A DNA stretch of 64,000 bases from Armigeres subalbatus (GCF_024139115.2 NC_085139.1:8093533-8157532); one strand, 5' to 3'; positions 11,327-22,106 are shown, numbered from the stretch's first letter. Made by a program: numbers and translations. Notes: generated from the sequence alone by a model not told the origin.

Positions 11327-11743
11327 TGTTACGGATATGGTTCAGAGTGAAAAGGCTTGTACGTCTGTTCTTTACTAATAGCTTTATTCAACTGATGAAA
11401 ATTAGAGAGGGAGTCAAGGTGGTTACATGTGAGGGATGATACACTGTAATAAAAGATTATACAATACAACATCGGAAGTCATCTTTTAAGGCTCAAAAAG
11501 TCCTCAACGTCTTGTAGAAAGCTTGATGTGTAAACGTAATTTGAATTGGAAAGTTTCACGGAATAATGAACATTTCATACAACTTTTTGGAGAGCCATAT
11601 ATCCCGTTAGTTTTCAGGTCCGTTTTGCATATATCTTGAGGGTTACGCTAATTTTTATTTACAGCGAAAAAATAATAGGGGGTACCTCAATAAATGCAAA
11701 AGTTCGAAGGGGTACCTCTAAAGAACAATATTGAGAACCGCTG

Positions 11744-11805
11744 TTTTATATGATACCGGTGCTGGTCAGCAGTCGATTGAGGAGTCAGCAGCTATTCCGG
11801 GTGAT
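11744..11805 (+). pseudogene. R1-clade LINE relic, right part
   Basis: This short stretch continues the R1 frame interrupted at 7245: DTGAGQQSIEESAAIPG matches DTDAGQKSIVVSAGVPQG in the R1-b copy. The similarity is lost soon afterwards. Confidence 0.75.
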
Positions 11806-12454
11806 GTGATGCTTTACTGTTGTATATCCATAGTCAAGCGAGTCCACATTGCTCATTATCGAGAACTTCACATCACACACTATGCCCCCCGCATCGGGCT
11901 GGGCAGATTTGTATAGAGTGTGAATCAATCACACTCTGCTATGCTATGGAATGAAAAGTCGACAAGCAACGAGGGGATGCCCACCAGCAACCCCCCTTAC
12001 GAGTTCAGGAATGGACTCATTTTGTAGAATATTTCTTTTATATTTGAAGCATGAAACTGTATCGCTGAATGTGTAAGTATTCAATTCATTATTTTCAACA
12101 CATTTTTTATAATAAAAAAATGAATATCAAACACAGAGTATTTGAAAAAAATCTTCTAGATATAAGAGAAGAAGTAGAAGTATTCATATAATAAAACCCT
12201 GTGAAACTATCTAATATTTACAAACTTATTGAGCAAATTGAAAAAATCAACTCTGCATAGGAAAAAGAGTGTCTAATATCTTAGGATTAGGTTTAAAAGC
12301 TTGATTGAACACAGTCTGTAGTATGAGAACGAACGATAATGTTCTTAGTCCAACTTAGAGTTTGTTAGGTTTGGTGGTATGTGCTATGTTCAGGGTTTGC
12401 AGAAATCGCTCTCAATAAGAAAATTATTTTGAGCTTTTTAGTGGAATGTTTTCA
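11806..12454. other. Intergenic, nothing recognised
   Basis: AT-rich DNA without a recognisable gene or repeat. The motif CGCTCTCAATA near 12408 recurs just right of the palindrome at 12547. Confidence 0.4.
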
Positions 12455-12546
12455 CCTGTCATAAGACGAGTTTATACAATCCCATTGAATTCCACCACTT
12501 AAGTGGTGGAATTCAATGGGATTGTATAAACTCGTCTTATGACAGG
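12455..12546. repeat. Perfect 92-bp palindrome
   Basis: The two 46-bp halves are exact reverse complements, meeting at CCACTT|AAGTGG with no spacer. The half-site is the terminal sequence of a dispersed repeat also seen once at 26819-26866, starting TGTCATAAGACGAG and ending ATTCCACCACTTAA. Confidence 0.9.
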
Positions 12547-13319
12547 CGCTCTCAATAGATAACGAACAACGATAAAAGAGAGGCAAACACTGTTCCGAAT
12601 TCTAACAAGCCATGATAACAAATTTATCAAACCAGTATTCAAGTGCGAAACAACAGAATCGGATATGCAGTGATGATTCTCGTTTTGTTCTCGTTCATTT
12701 TGTGTTGGAGACCGCACAGCTGTGTAGAACAAGTTGAAATGCGTCATCAGAGCCAGTGCTCCCCGCGTTTGGAGCTTTTTAAAAGAAACTTATCATGACG
12801 TGTAGCCTCAGTTCTTTATCATGACAGCTTGCGAAAAAAGTCTCTCACGGTATGCTACATATCGTATATGTATACAGAGATGATAAGTGAGAGACTTTTT
12901 CATTATCTTTTGGATTCAATCCCATGTCATGTTTGATGTGATCGTGTTGGCTTTCCAAATTCCCTCAAAAAAAAAACTGGCGACCAAATCGTGACATACA
13001 CAATCTTATCGTACTTTATTTGTACAAACTAAGGAAAATGAATTCACTTGCAATGTTAAGTTTGAAAATCAAATTGGTACTAACAATATTTAAAAAGAGT
13101 ACATATTATCTTTTTCTCCGAAAAAGAAGAGTACATAATTTTTCTGCCTCAAAAAGAGTACATGTATGTACTCTTAAAAGAGTACGTCTGGTAACACTAA
13201 CTGAAACAGAACCTTCAGATGCTCCGCCGTTCTGTTCGAGTCGCAAGACATGAACAGGACTCGTTTATCAGGGGGGTGGTGGGAAAAGATAAGGCCGATA
13301 AAGGTGCCTAAACCGATGC
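12547..13319. other. Intergenic, left flank of the nest
   Basis: No gene recognised. A hairpin is present at about 12833-12900 (AAAAAGTCTCTCAC against GTGAGAGACTTTTT). Repeated AGAGTACAT motifs occur at 13098-13187. The last 100 bases are GC-richer and could be the 5' part of R1-a, but I cannot prove it. Confidence 0.4.
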
Positions 13320-13471
13320 TGTTTATCTGCACTGCGAAAAAAAGAAAACGCGTGGACTGTACTTGATGTATTTATTTCGACTGACTTTTGAAAAAGAAAA
13401 AATAATAATAATAATAAAAGCTGGAATGTTATTCTGGACAGCGTTGCCAAATGCACCGATTCGACGAAACA
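13320..13471 (-). repeat. BEL2 3' LTR
   Basis: A 152-bp copy matching 36256-36405. On the minus strand it begins TGTTTCGTCGAATCG and ends ATAAACA, and it is immediately preceded by a polypurine tract. Confidence 0.8.
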
Positions 13472-13570
13472 TCCTCCCCCGCCATTGGATTTCCGGGAAA
13501 TCAATACTACGTATCCGCCTTCTCCCTGTCGTCCAACGGAAGCAGTGCAATCTTGGCTATTGATCTTTTA

Positions 13571-13623
13571 TAATAATAGGGGAATAGCTGTGAGAGGACG
13601 GCCAATTAACAAGTGACCGGGTG
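13571..13623 (-). pseudogene. BEL2 integrase, C-terminal fragment
   Basis: Minus-strand reading from 13622 gives PGHLLIGRPLTAIP and then reaches a stop. This is the standard continuation of the BEL integrase frame that stops at VITP where BEL1 entered (24132). The downstream part of the integrase is missing. Confidence 0.85.
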
Positions 13624-14438
13624 TGTCGACGCCACCGTTCTCCTAAGGCCTTTGATTCCGTTCCTCTGGGGATGACAAGGCCTATCGAAGCTCCTGGGCC
13701 AACGTTTGTCGCCGAATGATCTCGAGTAGTTACTTGGTTTCCAAAGGAGAACACTTTCGCTACCGGCGACCTTTTGAATTGCTTTCAGCTACTTTTCTCC
13801 AGTCAAGGAGAGAAGTTTTCACTTAAGCAATGAACTAATTACCTTCTATTAACACTGAACTATTTACCTGCACTTAGTCAGGAGTTGTTCGGATTCATTC
13901 ACGAGAACCCTGGAGTGAGTTTTGAACTTGATTTATTTGAGGCAATATGTACAATATGGGTCTTAATACTACATGGTGTAACATCGATATGTATATTAAA
14001 TAATGGTTTTATTTCAGCTGGTATTTTTCCGAATCCCTTTCAATACCAGCTTTTTAGTCTATTTCTACTGTAATCTAAAAATAATACTATGGCCTCATAA
14101 GGGCTAAATTTTATTATCATTTTCCTATTTGCTTATGGCATTTCCAGATCAGGAGAAGATTGCAACACATTTGTAGAGCTTAACGTATCCTTGCTAAAGG
14201 ATAAAGAGAGATGGATAATTTATGCACGCGTGTGTATTGCGTGGGCGTGTTTTTCTTATCTCATGCGCTGTCTCAAACTAACATCTGCTTAGCATAGAAA
14301 ATGTTATGCAAAGGAGAGGGTTCGTTTTTTTTCTACTTTTCATTTCATTTTCTTAAGAATTGTATCTGCATCTAGTCCGGACCAGAACTTGCCAGTTCGT
14401 TCTGATTTTCATTCGAAATTAATTACCTCGCGTCTACA
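13624..14438 (-). repeat. BEL1 3' LTR
   Basis: 815 bp, direct copy of 23313-24131. On the minus strand it begins TGTAGACGCGAGG and ends GGCGTCGACA. Confidence 0.93.
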
Positions 14439-14466
14439 TCCCGGAGCCCGTAAACACCTAGTTTAC

Positions 14467-15183
14467 TCAAACCCTTTCGTCAGTACGCGAGTATAATTGT
14501 GGATATAACGGTGCTAAAGGTTCCACTACTTGCGAAAGTTTTTCATCCTGATTCGGAGATTGTATATTATTTTCATGTTGCGTTGATCTTTGCATATTAT
14601 TTCTATGCGAAAGAAAATTAGTTATTGAGTCCCAAAACGACGCTAGTAATTGCCAACCCAAACCATATATGTCGTACAAAATGCGTCCATGTATTATTGT
14701 GTCGATCGCGAATTTTATAATCCGACCAATCATATAGATACCTATGAATGTTGACGTTATGTTTCCCAAACGCGCCGACCACGACATAAATTTATCCCAG
14801 TATTTGTCTATGACGTCTTCGACTAATTTATTGGATACAAGTGCGTCGAAACGGAAGCCTTGAAATTCTGGTTGTTGTCCAATCAAGATTTTATGCAAGA
14901 CATTGGACGCAACGCGTCTGTCTCCTTGCTCGTATATCATATTCCTCATTTTTATGACACTATCTGCGTCGTATACCCCACTTTGCATTAGATTAGGTAA
15001 ATGTGTATATGTCCAGGAAGTTAGTATATCTGTCGAAAGTTTTAATGGTGAAGTGGTTTCCCTGATACGACTATCTGTTGTATACCATCTTCCACCTATT
15101 TGGAATTTTGCTGGTAACAGAGGTGTACAGTCAATTTGCGTACCTCTTGTCTGTAATATATGAGTTACTGGGGCAATATACAC
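14467..15183 (-). pseudogene. BEL1 env-like glycoprotein, C-terminal part
   Basis: A 238-codon frame lying between integrase and the 3' LTR, the position of env in retrovirus-like elements. It includes a hydrophobic segment (NITSTFIGIYMIGRIIKFAI, about residues 140-160) suited to membrane anchoring, followed by a polar, asparagine- and glutamine-rich tail. The general layout (ectodomain, anchor, short tail) fits a class of glycoproteins that BEL/Pao elements of Aedes are known to share with chuviruses. Assignment to that family is from memory and uncertain. It is separated from the next upstream part by a frameshift. Confidence 0.6.
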
Positions 15184-15256
15184 GGATTGATTATTATAGT
15201 TAACAGGTATCTCCTGATAACAATTATCATCGGATCTTGGTGTTACATATACAGGT

Positions 15257-15661
15257 TTACATTCTAGGATGTAACACCTCTCCTGCTACTACCGCTGTAT
15301 ATCCTGATCTCTTAATTATGCTGGTCACAAATTCCGTTGGATTGAGACGCGCCAACGTGAGTTTCGTCTCCATTAATGTCTTATCGACTTTGCACATTTC
15401 TGTCATAACTGTATTATAGAGCTCTGACATACTTTGGCCGATATAATTTTCTACAAGGGTAATTTTAGAGTTAAAATATGTGAACAAGTCAAAGTTTCTT
15501 CCTGTTATGGATTTTCTTCTAAATGGAGAATTGAAACCTATGACTTCGACAATAAGAATTCGAGGATGGTCGGTCGTAAATCCTACATGGCCACAAATTT
15601 TTGTCGGTTCTCTTGCTCGAATTGAAAACAGATGTGTATTAGAAACTGTGCTATAAACCAC
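15257..15661 (-). pseudogene. BEL1 env-like glycoprotein, middle part
   Basis: A 134-codon frame with cysteines and several hydrophilic stretches, upstream of the membrane-anchor part. It is in a different frame from 14467-15183, and the coding region extends upstream to the edge of the MITE near 15767. It probably belongs to the ectodomain; no enzymatic motif is seen. Confidence 0.55.
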
Positions 15662-15766
15662 ATTAGTTTTTCTACCGTTCTCTTTGCTGTTTTCATTTTT
15701 TGTCTTGTTTACTATACCCTCAAAAATTACTTCATATTCGGTATCTTCGCATTTATTATTCGGGAC

Positions 15767-15980
15767 TACACACTTAAAATAAATCGCCGAATTCGGTAAA
15801 ATTTTACCGAAATCTCAACAGCAGAACTGTTCGGTAAATAATTTTACTGATTTTCGGTGATTTTGACAGTTGAGCAATGGAAAAAATTACAAAAAAATTG
15901 TAAAAAAAAATTACCGAACAGTTCTGCTGTTGAGAATTCGGTAAAATTTACCGAATACTGTAAAATGAGTTAAGTGTGTA
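15767..15980. mobile_element. 212-bp MITE in the BEL1 env gene
   Basis: The ends are inverted: TACACACTTAA at the left and TTAAGTGTGTA at the right, flanked by TA as target duplication. Longer inner inverted repeats contain ATTCGGTAAAATTTTACCGA and GCAGAACTGTTCGGTAA. The inserted length (element plus one TA) is 212 bp, so the reading frame differs by two across it. The env frames on its two sides differ by just that amount. Confidence 0.85.
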
Positions 15981-16426
15981 TATTCCAAGTTATATACCCA
16001 TCTTCTGAGTCTAGACATCTCCCTTGAGAATGAACACAAGTCAATCCATTTTTTAAATGAATTATATCATTTTCATAGTCTACAGTTGCAATGTAATCTC
16101 GAAGTGTTATTTCATATTCGTAGAACACAAGGGCGTCAACCCATGTATATACTGGTGTTCTGTATGTCCCTCCTTTGCAGTTACTTCCCCAGACTGATCC
16201 TACAATCAAAGTTTCGCCACGGGTGGTTCCATTGCGTTTTAGTTCTCGCAATTGATGATCGTGTGTCAACTTTACTATTCCTAGTTGGTGCGACAGACGA
16301 CACTCTTCAGATGTAAAGTCTTTACGATATATTCGTAACTTCTTTCATATTCTGAAGTATGAGAGTGCATCCCACAATGTTGTATACGTCGCTTTATTAT
16401 TACTTTACATTGAAAGGCTGGTATTT
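15970..16426 (-). pseudogene. BEL1 env-like glycoprotein, N-terminal half
   Basis: The frame 15970-16269 carries cysteine-rich sequence (VWGSNCKGGTYRTPVYTW; NGLTCVHSQGRCLD) and is cut off by the MITE. Between 16270 and 16425 the similarity continues with frameshifts back to the signal-peptide region encoded at the end of the integrase frame. Confidence 0.55.
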
Positions 16427-17802
16427 CATTTTGACACTTCGTTGTAGAACCTGTATTTGGATCTCACTAGTAGAGAGATTATTAGTTGGGGAATGCATGA
16501 TGCAACATCCAACAATGAATAACTTGTAAGATTTACTTCAGGGTTTCCGCAATCATATGCAATCAGTCCGGATCCTTCAAATGATAATGCACTTCCAAAT
16601 ATTGCGCATGCTATATACAATATCGCCATCCAGTTAAACCAGTTTACTGGTCTTATCCGTGGTCCTTTCTTTATGGGCTTCGGTCTAGCCAGGGATGCGG
16701 CAATTTGCTTTACTTTATCTATGTCAATGCGTTGTCGTTTACCGTATTCGTATATTTGAACATTCCTTCTGTCTTCTTCTCGTACCATTCCCACAAAATT
16801 ATTTGGTTTTGGTTCAGTGGTATTTTTACCTTGTAGGTTCATCCTTCGTTTTATGGCACCGCTTTGTTTGTTAATGTTAGGCTCATGCTCTTTGCTTTTT
16901 TTCTGCTGCTTTATTTGTTTATTTTGGCTTTGGTTTTGGGAATTACCATTCTGTTGACTCAAGGCTTGTTTTATTCTACATGTTTGGTCATTAGTGCTTG
17001 CTTCCAAATCTTCATACTCCATTGGTTTTACATCCAAAACAGCGAACTTAACAACCGGACGAGTATATTCTCCGGTAGCTGTTTTTACAACAGCTGATCT
17101 TACCTGACCATCTTTTGATAAGTGTGTTTTGGTTATAATACCCTTTTTCCATTTAGCTTTCTGATCGTCATCAGCAATCATAACGATATCTCCTTCTTTG
17201 ATGTTCTTAACTTTATCATACCATTTCGATCTTTTGGCTTGAGATGGAAGATATTCATGCAACCACCGATCCCAATAATTTTTTGCCATGGATTGAACCC
17301 TTTTCCACTGATGTCTATTGGCTTCTGTTTTGGAGACATCATTCAATGATGGTTCTGCTCCTCCGGAACAACCGATCAAAAAGTGATTAGGAGTGAGTGG
17401 TTCGTCGTCCGTAGCATCTAGCGATATAGAGGTAAGTGGTCTACTGTTAATTATATTTTCGATCTCTGTTAGCAATGACCTTAGAGTATGTTCGGGTACA
17501 GTTTGGTTGGGTAATAAGCTCTTAACTTCTTGAACTAGCCTTTCCCATGCGCCTCCAAAGTGTGGTGCTGCAGGAGGATTGAAGTGCCATTCGATTCCAC
17601 GTGACGCTAACCGATGTTCAATTTTCTGTAGCTCATTGTTCGCTCCTACGAAATTCGTACCGTTATCGCTATATAGGTGTTTAATTCTACCTCGCCTATT
17701 TTGTACAGAGTTCAGGCATAACAAGAACGCATCAGCACTCAAATCATGGGCTAACTCCAAATAGATTGCTCTCGTCGTCATGCAGGTGAACAGAGCCCCC
17801 AA
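16426..17802 (-). pseudogene. BEL1 integrase core running into env start
   Basis: A 458-codon frame. Residues 1-120 hold the DDE integrase core, with YSDNGTNFVGANNE (second aspartate) and FGGAWERLVQEVK (glutamate). The BEL-typical C-terminal domain follows (NRHQWKRVQSMAKNYWDRW; LKEGD-like NIKEGDIVMIADD). After a basic, glutamine-rich linker the frame continues through a hydrophobic signal-like segment (NWFNWMAILYIACAIFGSAL) into AYDCGNPEVNLTSYSLLDV, probably the beginning of the envelope protein. The first catalytic aspartate lies upstream of 17802, beyond a frameshift. A spliced env message is likely in the intact ancestor, but this is inference. Confidence 0.8.
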
Positions 17803-18036
17803 CGTTTTTCGGTACGCCTACCGATCGAAACGTTGTATGGTCCAAAATAATCTACACCAGTATGTGTAAATGGTTTTACATATGGCTGTAGCCTACATTC
17901 GGGTAGAGGAGCCATTTTCGGAATGTTTGCCTTGGCACTCTCATTTTACAATATTGACATGCTTTCCTAATTCGTTTCATTCCGGCATCTATATTTATTA
18001 CATGATATTTCTGTTGAACCGCTGCTATCGCTGCCT

Positions 18037-19089
18037 TCAACTTTTGTGTTTATATTGTTCATGTTGATTTTTTAAAATGAGATTAGTCAAGTGGTGCCGT
18101 GCTGGAAGTATATATGGATAACGTGCAGCATAAGGAACACATTTTGCATCCTTGTATCTGGTTTCTGATTTGAGCGTACCATTTGAGTCCAAAAAGGGTG
18201 TAAGTGTTCGTATTCTACTGGTTTTGTCTACCTGACGTTTAACGAGCAGTTCTGTCATTTCATCCGGAAATTCTTCCCATTGCGCCTTTTGGATCAATAG
18301 ATTTTCAGCATTTTCCATGTCAATTGCGGTTACTCTCATGTCGAACGATTTATTGTTTACTTTTGCCTTAAGTTTCCTCACATAATTTACAACTAGGCTA
18401 ACGGCTCTTTTTAGGCGTGTCCAATCTGAACACCATTCGATGTTCATCCATTCCAGATTAGGTTTATTAATTTTCTTTATGGAGAACACAGGACGAAGCT
18501 CTTCGTGGTTACGATCTGAGACATCCTTTTCCTTTTCCATTTGTGGCCACTCCTTTTCAGGTAGTCTTAAAAACGCAGGGCCTTGTATCCATATGGATTT
18601 AGTGTTGATGACTTTGGTTCCTTCATCAGCTGGATTTAATGCTGTATTTATATAGCGCCATTGAGACTGTAAGGTGCTATCAAGTATTTCACTTACTCGA
18701 TATTGAACGAACTGTTTGTACTTCCTTAGCTCTGACGTAATCCAACTCAACACTGTTTTCGAGTCAGACCAGTATGTCACCTGATCTATTTTTAGTCTTA
18801 ATTCTTGTTGAATCGTGTTTGACAATCTAGTCCCTAATACAGCGGCTTGCAGTTCCAAGCGAGGTATTGATATAATTTTGGTTGGAGCAACTTTTGATTT
18901 TGCGGCTACGATCGTGACATCAATACTCTTTTCACTTAGCGTCCTCATGTATATAACAGCAGCAAATGCATTTAACGAAGCATCACAGAATACGTGAATC
19001 TCCCTTTTTGTCACCGCTTTCAAATAGGAATAGCATCTCGGCACTTCGAGGTAATTGAGATAATAAAGTTTTCCTATCCATTTTCCCAT
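18037..19089 (-). pseudogene. BEL1 RNase H and integrase N-terminal region
   Basis: A 350-codon frame. It begins with the end of RT, then RNase H-like motifs IHVFCDASLNAFAAVIY and IPRLELQAAVLGTRLS, and YWSDSKTVLSWI. The BEL linker follows, ending at the start of the integrase zinc domain (LPARHHLTNLILKNQHEQ). The next 230 bp to the integrase core are frameshifted. Confidence 0.85.
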
Positions 19090-19889
19090 CTCTCAGCTAT
19101 GGCTTTGGGGATCTTCGTGTCCCAGTCTATTCCCAACCGCCAAATATCCTGCATAATGATTTTTGACTCGATCGTGAGGTGAGCGATCAATCCTAAGGGA
19201 TCATAAATACTCATTATGAAAGAAAGAGCTTGTCTTTTTGTAGGTGGTATTGTTATTTCATCCAAACTATTTGTTTTAAATATGAATTGATCGTTCAGAG
19301 TATTCCAATGCATTCCTAGAACCTTATGGTAAGATTCGTCTTCGTCATCAAGACTAACTTCCGATAGCAAAGAGATTCTGTCATTCGGTATTTGTTTCAG
19401 TAACGATTTGGAGTTTGAGATAAAGTTTCTCATCCTAAAGTTACCTGCATCATGTATTTGTATGACGTCCGTTGTCACCTTGATTGCTTTATCCAGATCA
19501 TGAAAACTATCTAGGTAATCATCTACATAATGATTCTTGATAATTGCTTCTACTGCATCTGGGCTATCATTTCTGTATTTCTCTGCATGTGAGTTTTTCA
19601 CAAACTGTGCGCAGGCTGGTGAGCATGTAGCTCCAAATGACATGACCTGCATTTCATATATATCTACTCGAATATTGGGTTGTTTCCTGTAGACGATTCT
19701 TTGCGCGAACCTGTCTTCCTCTTTAATGGCTACCCGGTGAAACATTTCCTGGATGTCTCCGGTTACTGCTATTGGGCCTTCCCGAAATCTAATTTTGATT
19801 CCTAATGATGATTCAGTCATATCTGGTCCCGAAAGCAATTGTGAATTCAATGATATTCCGTTTATTTTAGCAGCTGCATCGAACACCAT
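19074..19889 (-). pseudogene. BEL1 reverse transcriptase
   Basis: A 271-codon frame with MVFDAAAKINGISLNSQLL (fingers), VTGDIQEMFHRV (first catalytic aspartate), MSFGATCSPACAQ (motif B) and HYVDDYLDSF (YVDD active site). The thumb and connection follow. It belongs to the BEL/Pao type. It is frameshifted relative to the protease frame just upstream. Confidence 0.9.
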
Positions 19890-19952
19890 TCTTGGTTTTG
19901 CTTATTCTTGTTTATCGTTATGAAGTGTGGCAAGTAGAACGTTTTGAGGTTC

Positions 19953-21071
19953 TCAACCATATATTCCCCAGGGCTTAGTTTCTTTAAGGCTTCTTTTTGC
20001 TACGTACTCATCGATTTTATCATGATACCATTTTTTCAAGTCATTCTGCTTTTCTAGCTTCTTTTCCTGCATCAAAAACCGACTTAATGCGGTTTGAAAG
20101 CTGTTAGGGAGTTCCACTTTATCATTTTTCCAAAGCAAACCTATTTCATATCCTTTCTCCTTTGGTTTCCAAGTGTCTTTCATGATTGCTAAAGCACGTT
20201 CATCAACCTTTGATATTAATTCGTTCTGAGGTATTTTAACTCCGAATGCTTCTGTGGAGAAGTAATCTGACATAATTTGTCTTATAGATTTCTCCTCGCT
20301 AACATCTTCCATTACAACCAGCAACCGTTCTGGTCGTCCGAATGGATTAGGTGGAGCTCGACTATTGCCAAACAATACCCAACCTAGTCGAGTTTTTGAA
20401 GCTATTGGTTCATTAAAACCTCTCGACCTCTCTTCTAAGCTTTTGAATAAATATGCATGCGGCAGTCCTAACAATATCGTAGGACTTGCCTCTTCGTAAG
20501 ACTCCAACTCAATCCCGTCAAGATAAGGATATTGCCTTTTCAATGATTGGTAATCAATTGTTTGGGAAGGTAACGAAAGTTCTTTCATTGTACACAAATC
20601 TTTCAACTTAAATGACTTTCCTTCCGTGCTGCATATTTTCACCTCAATTGATTTGCTATTCTCCTCTTGAATGTCTCCATTCGTCCAAGCTAGGGTCAAG
20701 GATTTGTTAGTTCCAGATGCATTAAGTTGTTCCGACATATTTTTATCAATCAAACTTACAGATGACCCAGAGTCAAGAAACATGTGTGTTCTTACTCGTC
20801 GATTGCCATTAATTAATGTAATGGGTAAGATTTGATAATAAACTTTGTTACAACCTTGCGAATGGTAATTAACGTTACCAGTTATTACCTTCACTTCTGA
20901 CTTTTTACTTTCCCCAGAATTGGAATGTAATAAGCGATTGTGATGGTTATTACAACCTTCAATATTACAAGGTCTTTTTTCCCGACAAGTTTTCAGCGAA
21001 TGATTTGGTTTGCAACACGAGAAACAAAGCTGTTTATCGGCAACAAATTGTCTTCGTTTCTCAACAGTCAT
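19953..21071 (-). pseudogene. BEL1 Gag end, protease and RT beginning
   Basis: A 372-codon frame. It starts with a zinc-knuckle region (CFSCCKPNHSLKTC and CNIEGCNNHHNRLLH) that closes Gag. The aspartic protease follows, with the active-site motif MFLDSGSSVSLID at about residues 98-110. The rest is the protease-RT linker with the BEL-typical ILLGLPHAYLF and GWVLFG. Confidence 0.88.
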
Positions 21072-21222
21072 TTTCTAAATTCAAAACAAGTCGATAATTT
21101 ATGGTCTTTACCACACTTCAGACACTTTCTTCGTCTTTCGTTAAGGAAGTTTACTCTGTTTGGTTTATCATATCTTGTTGTTCTTTCGATTGGTTTACCT
21201 TTCTCTGCCAACAACATTGTTG

Positions 21223-22106
21223 CTAATTTTGTTGTGGCTTCAACCAGTCGTAGAAGTCTCCTATTGTTGGTGCTCTAAATGGATTTGCTAAAGAGGAAAG
21301 TTCCTTTTGTTCGTGTAAGTTAGTTAGCCAGTTCTGATGCAAACTAGGTGGTAACTTACAAGCAAGATCTTTGAGCAATCTGGGGTCGTTTAAATATTCC
21401 TCATGGTCGAGGCATCTCATATTTATGACCAAGTTTTCAATCCCAGAAATAAAATCTATCATAGTTTGAGGAAAATCAAACTTTGGGTTTTTAAAGCTAG
21501 AACATCTTGTAAAAAGACCCGCGTATATTAACTCAATGTTACCAAATTGGTCTTCTAGTCTTTCCATAATTGAATGCACGTTACAAGAATCTATAAGGAG
21601 TGCATTCACTGAACGCAATGCTTCTCCTTTAAGACTCTTCTGTAGTCTGTTCAAATTTTCTAAATCTGAGAAATTTCCTCGCTTAGTTGTTTCGAGAAAA
21701 TCTGTTTGAATCTAGACCACACTCTGTAATTTCCGTCAAAGTAAGGCAAGTCCATTAAAGACTGTCTTACCATGTGTCTTTCCACAGTGACGTTCCCTGT
21801 TTTATCTATACTATTAACTTTGTTCACAATAGCATCTAGAGCCTTTATTTGCGAAGTTTGAGGGTCGTCGTTTGATTTAGTACTCAATAATGCGACCTTT
21901 TGTGTAAGTGCCTGATAGTCGGCTTTAATTTTACCACATTTGAAACATGTCCATGGCTCTTCTGCTGTTGGACGATGTTTTAGATTAACACAGTGTAGGT
22001 GAAACCAGCGATCACAATCATCGCAGGCCACCATACAACTCTTGTCATCTTTGTCCTGGCAAAGACGACAATGCCCATTTTTGTTGATGGTAAATTTAAA
22101 ATCCAT
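21223..22106 (-). pseudogene. BEL1 Gag with N-terminal PHD finger
   Basis: The ATG at 22106 opens a frame with a Cys4-His-Cys3 PHD finger within the first 60 residues (CRLC, CDDCDRWFHLHC, CFKC). A short helical region follows, then LPYFDGNYRVWSRFKQIF, the start of the BEL Gag domain (DUF1759 type). A frameshift near 21657 moves the rest of Gag to 21654-21223, which has no recognised motif except the family's helical core. Confidence 0.85.

Larger units (their letters stand above)
8575..11471 (+). mobile_element. Ty3/gypsy element, rearranged
   Basis: Two 145-bp direct repeats (8575-8719 and 11327-11471), differing at one or very few bases, begin TGTTACGG and end ACAACA, as LTRs do. Flanks are TCGGG and TCGGA, a possible 4-5 bp duplication within a unit of the hAT minisatellite. 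Between the LTRs lie integrase on the minus strand and RT plus RNase H on the plus strand; gag and protease are missing. The order is therefore abnormal (see findings). Several stop codons break the RT. The element is dead, although its LTRs are nearly identical. Confidence 0.85.
7246..11743. mobile_element. Non-autonomous hAT element with nested gypsy
   Basis: The ends are inverted: CAGCGGTTCTCAA at the left and TTGAGAACCGCTG at the right, the classic hAT form beginning CAG. The 8-bp flanks are CGTTATAT (7238-7245) and TTTTATAT (11744-11751), an imperfect 8-bp target duplication. The R1 host frame reads KISLY on the left and DTGAGQQS on the right, so excision would rejoin the R1 sequence. 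Subterminal GGTACC-containing motifs recur at both ends. No transposase is visible. The inside holds a 23-bp minisatellite and a Ty3/gypsy insertion. Confidence 0.85.
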
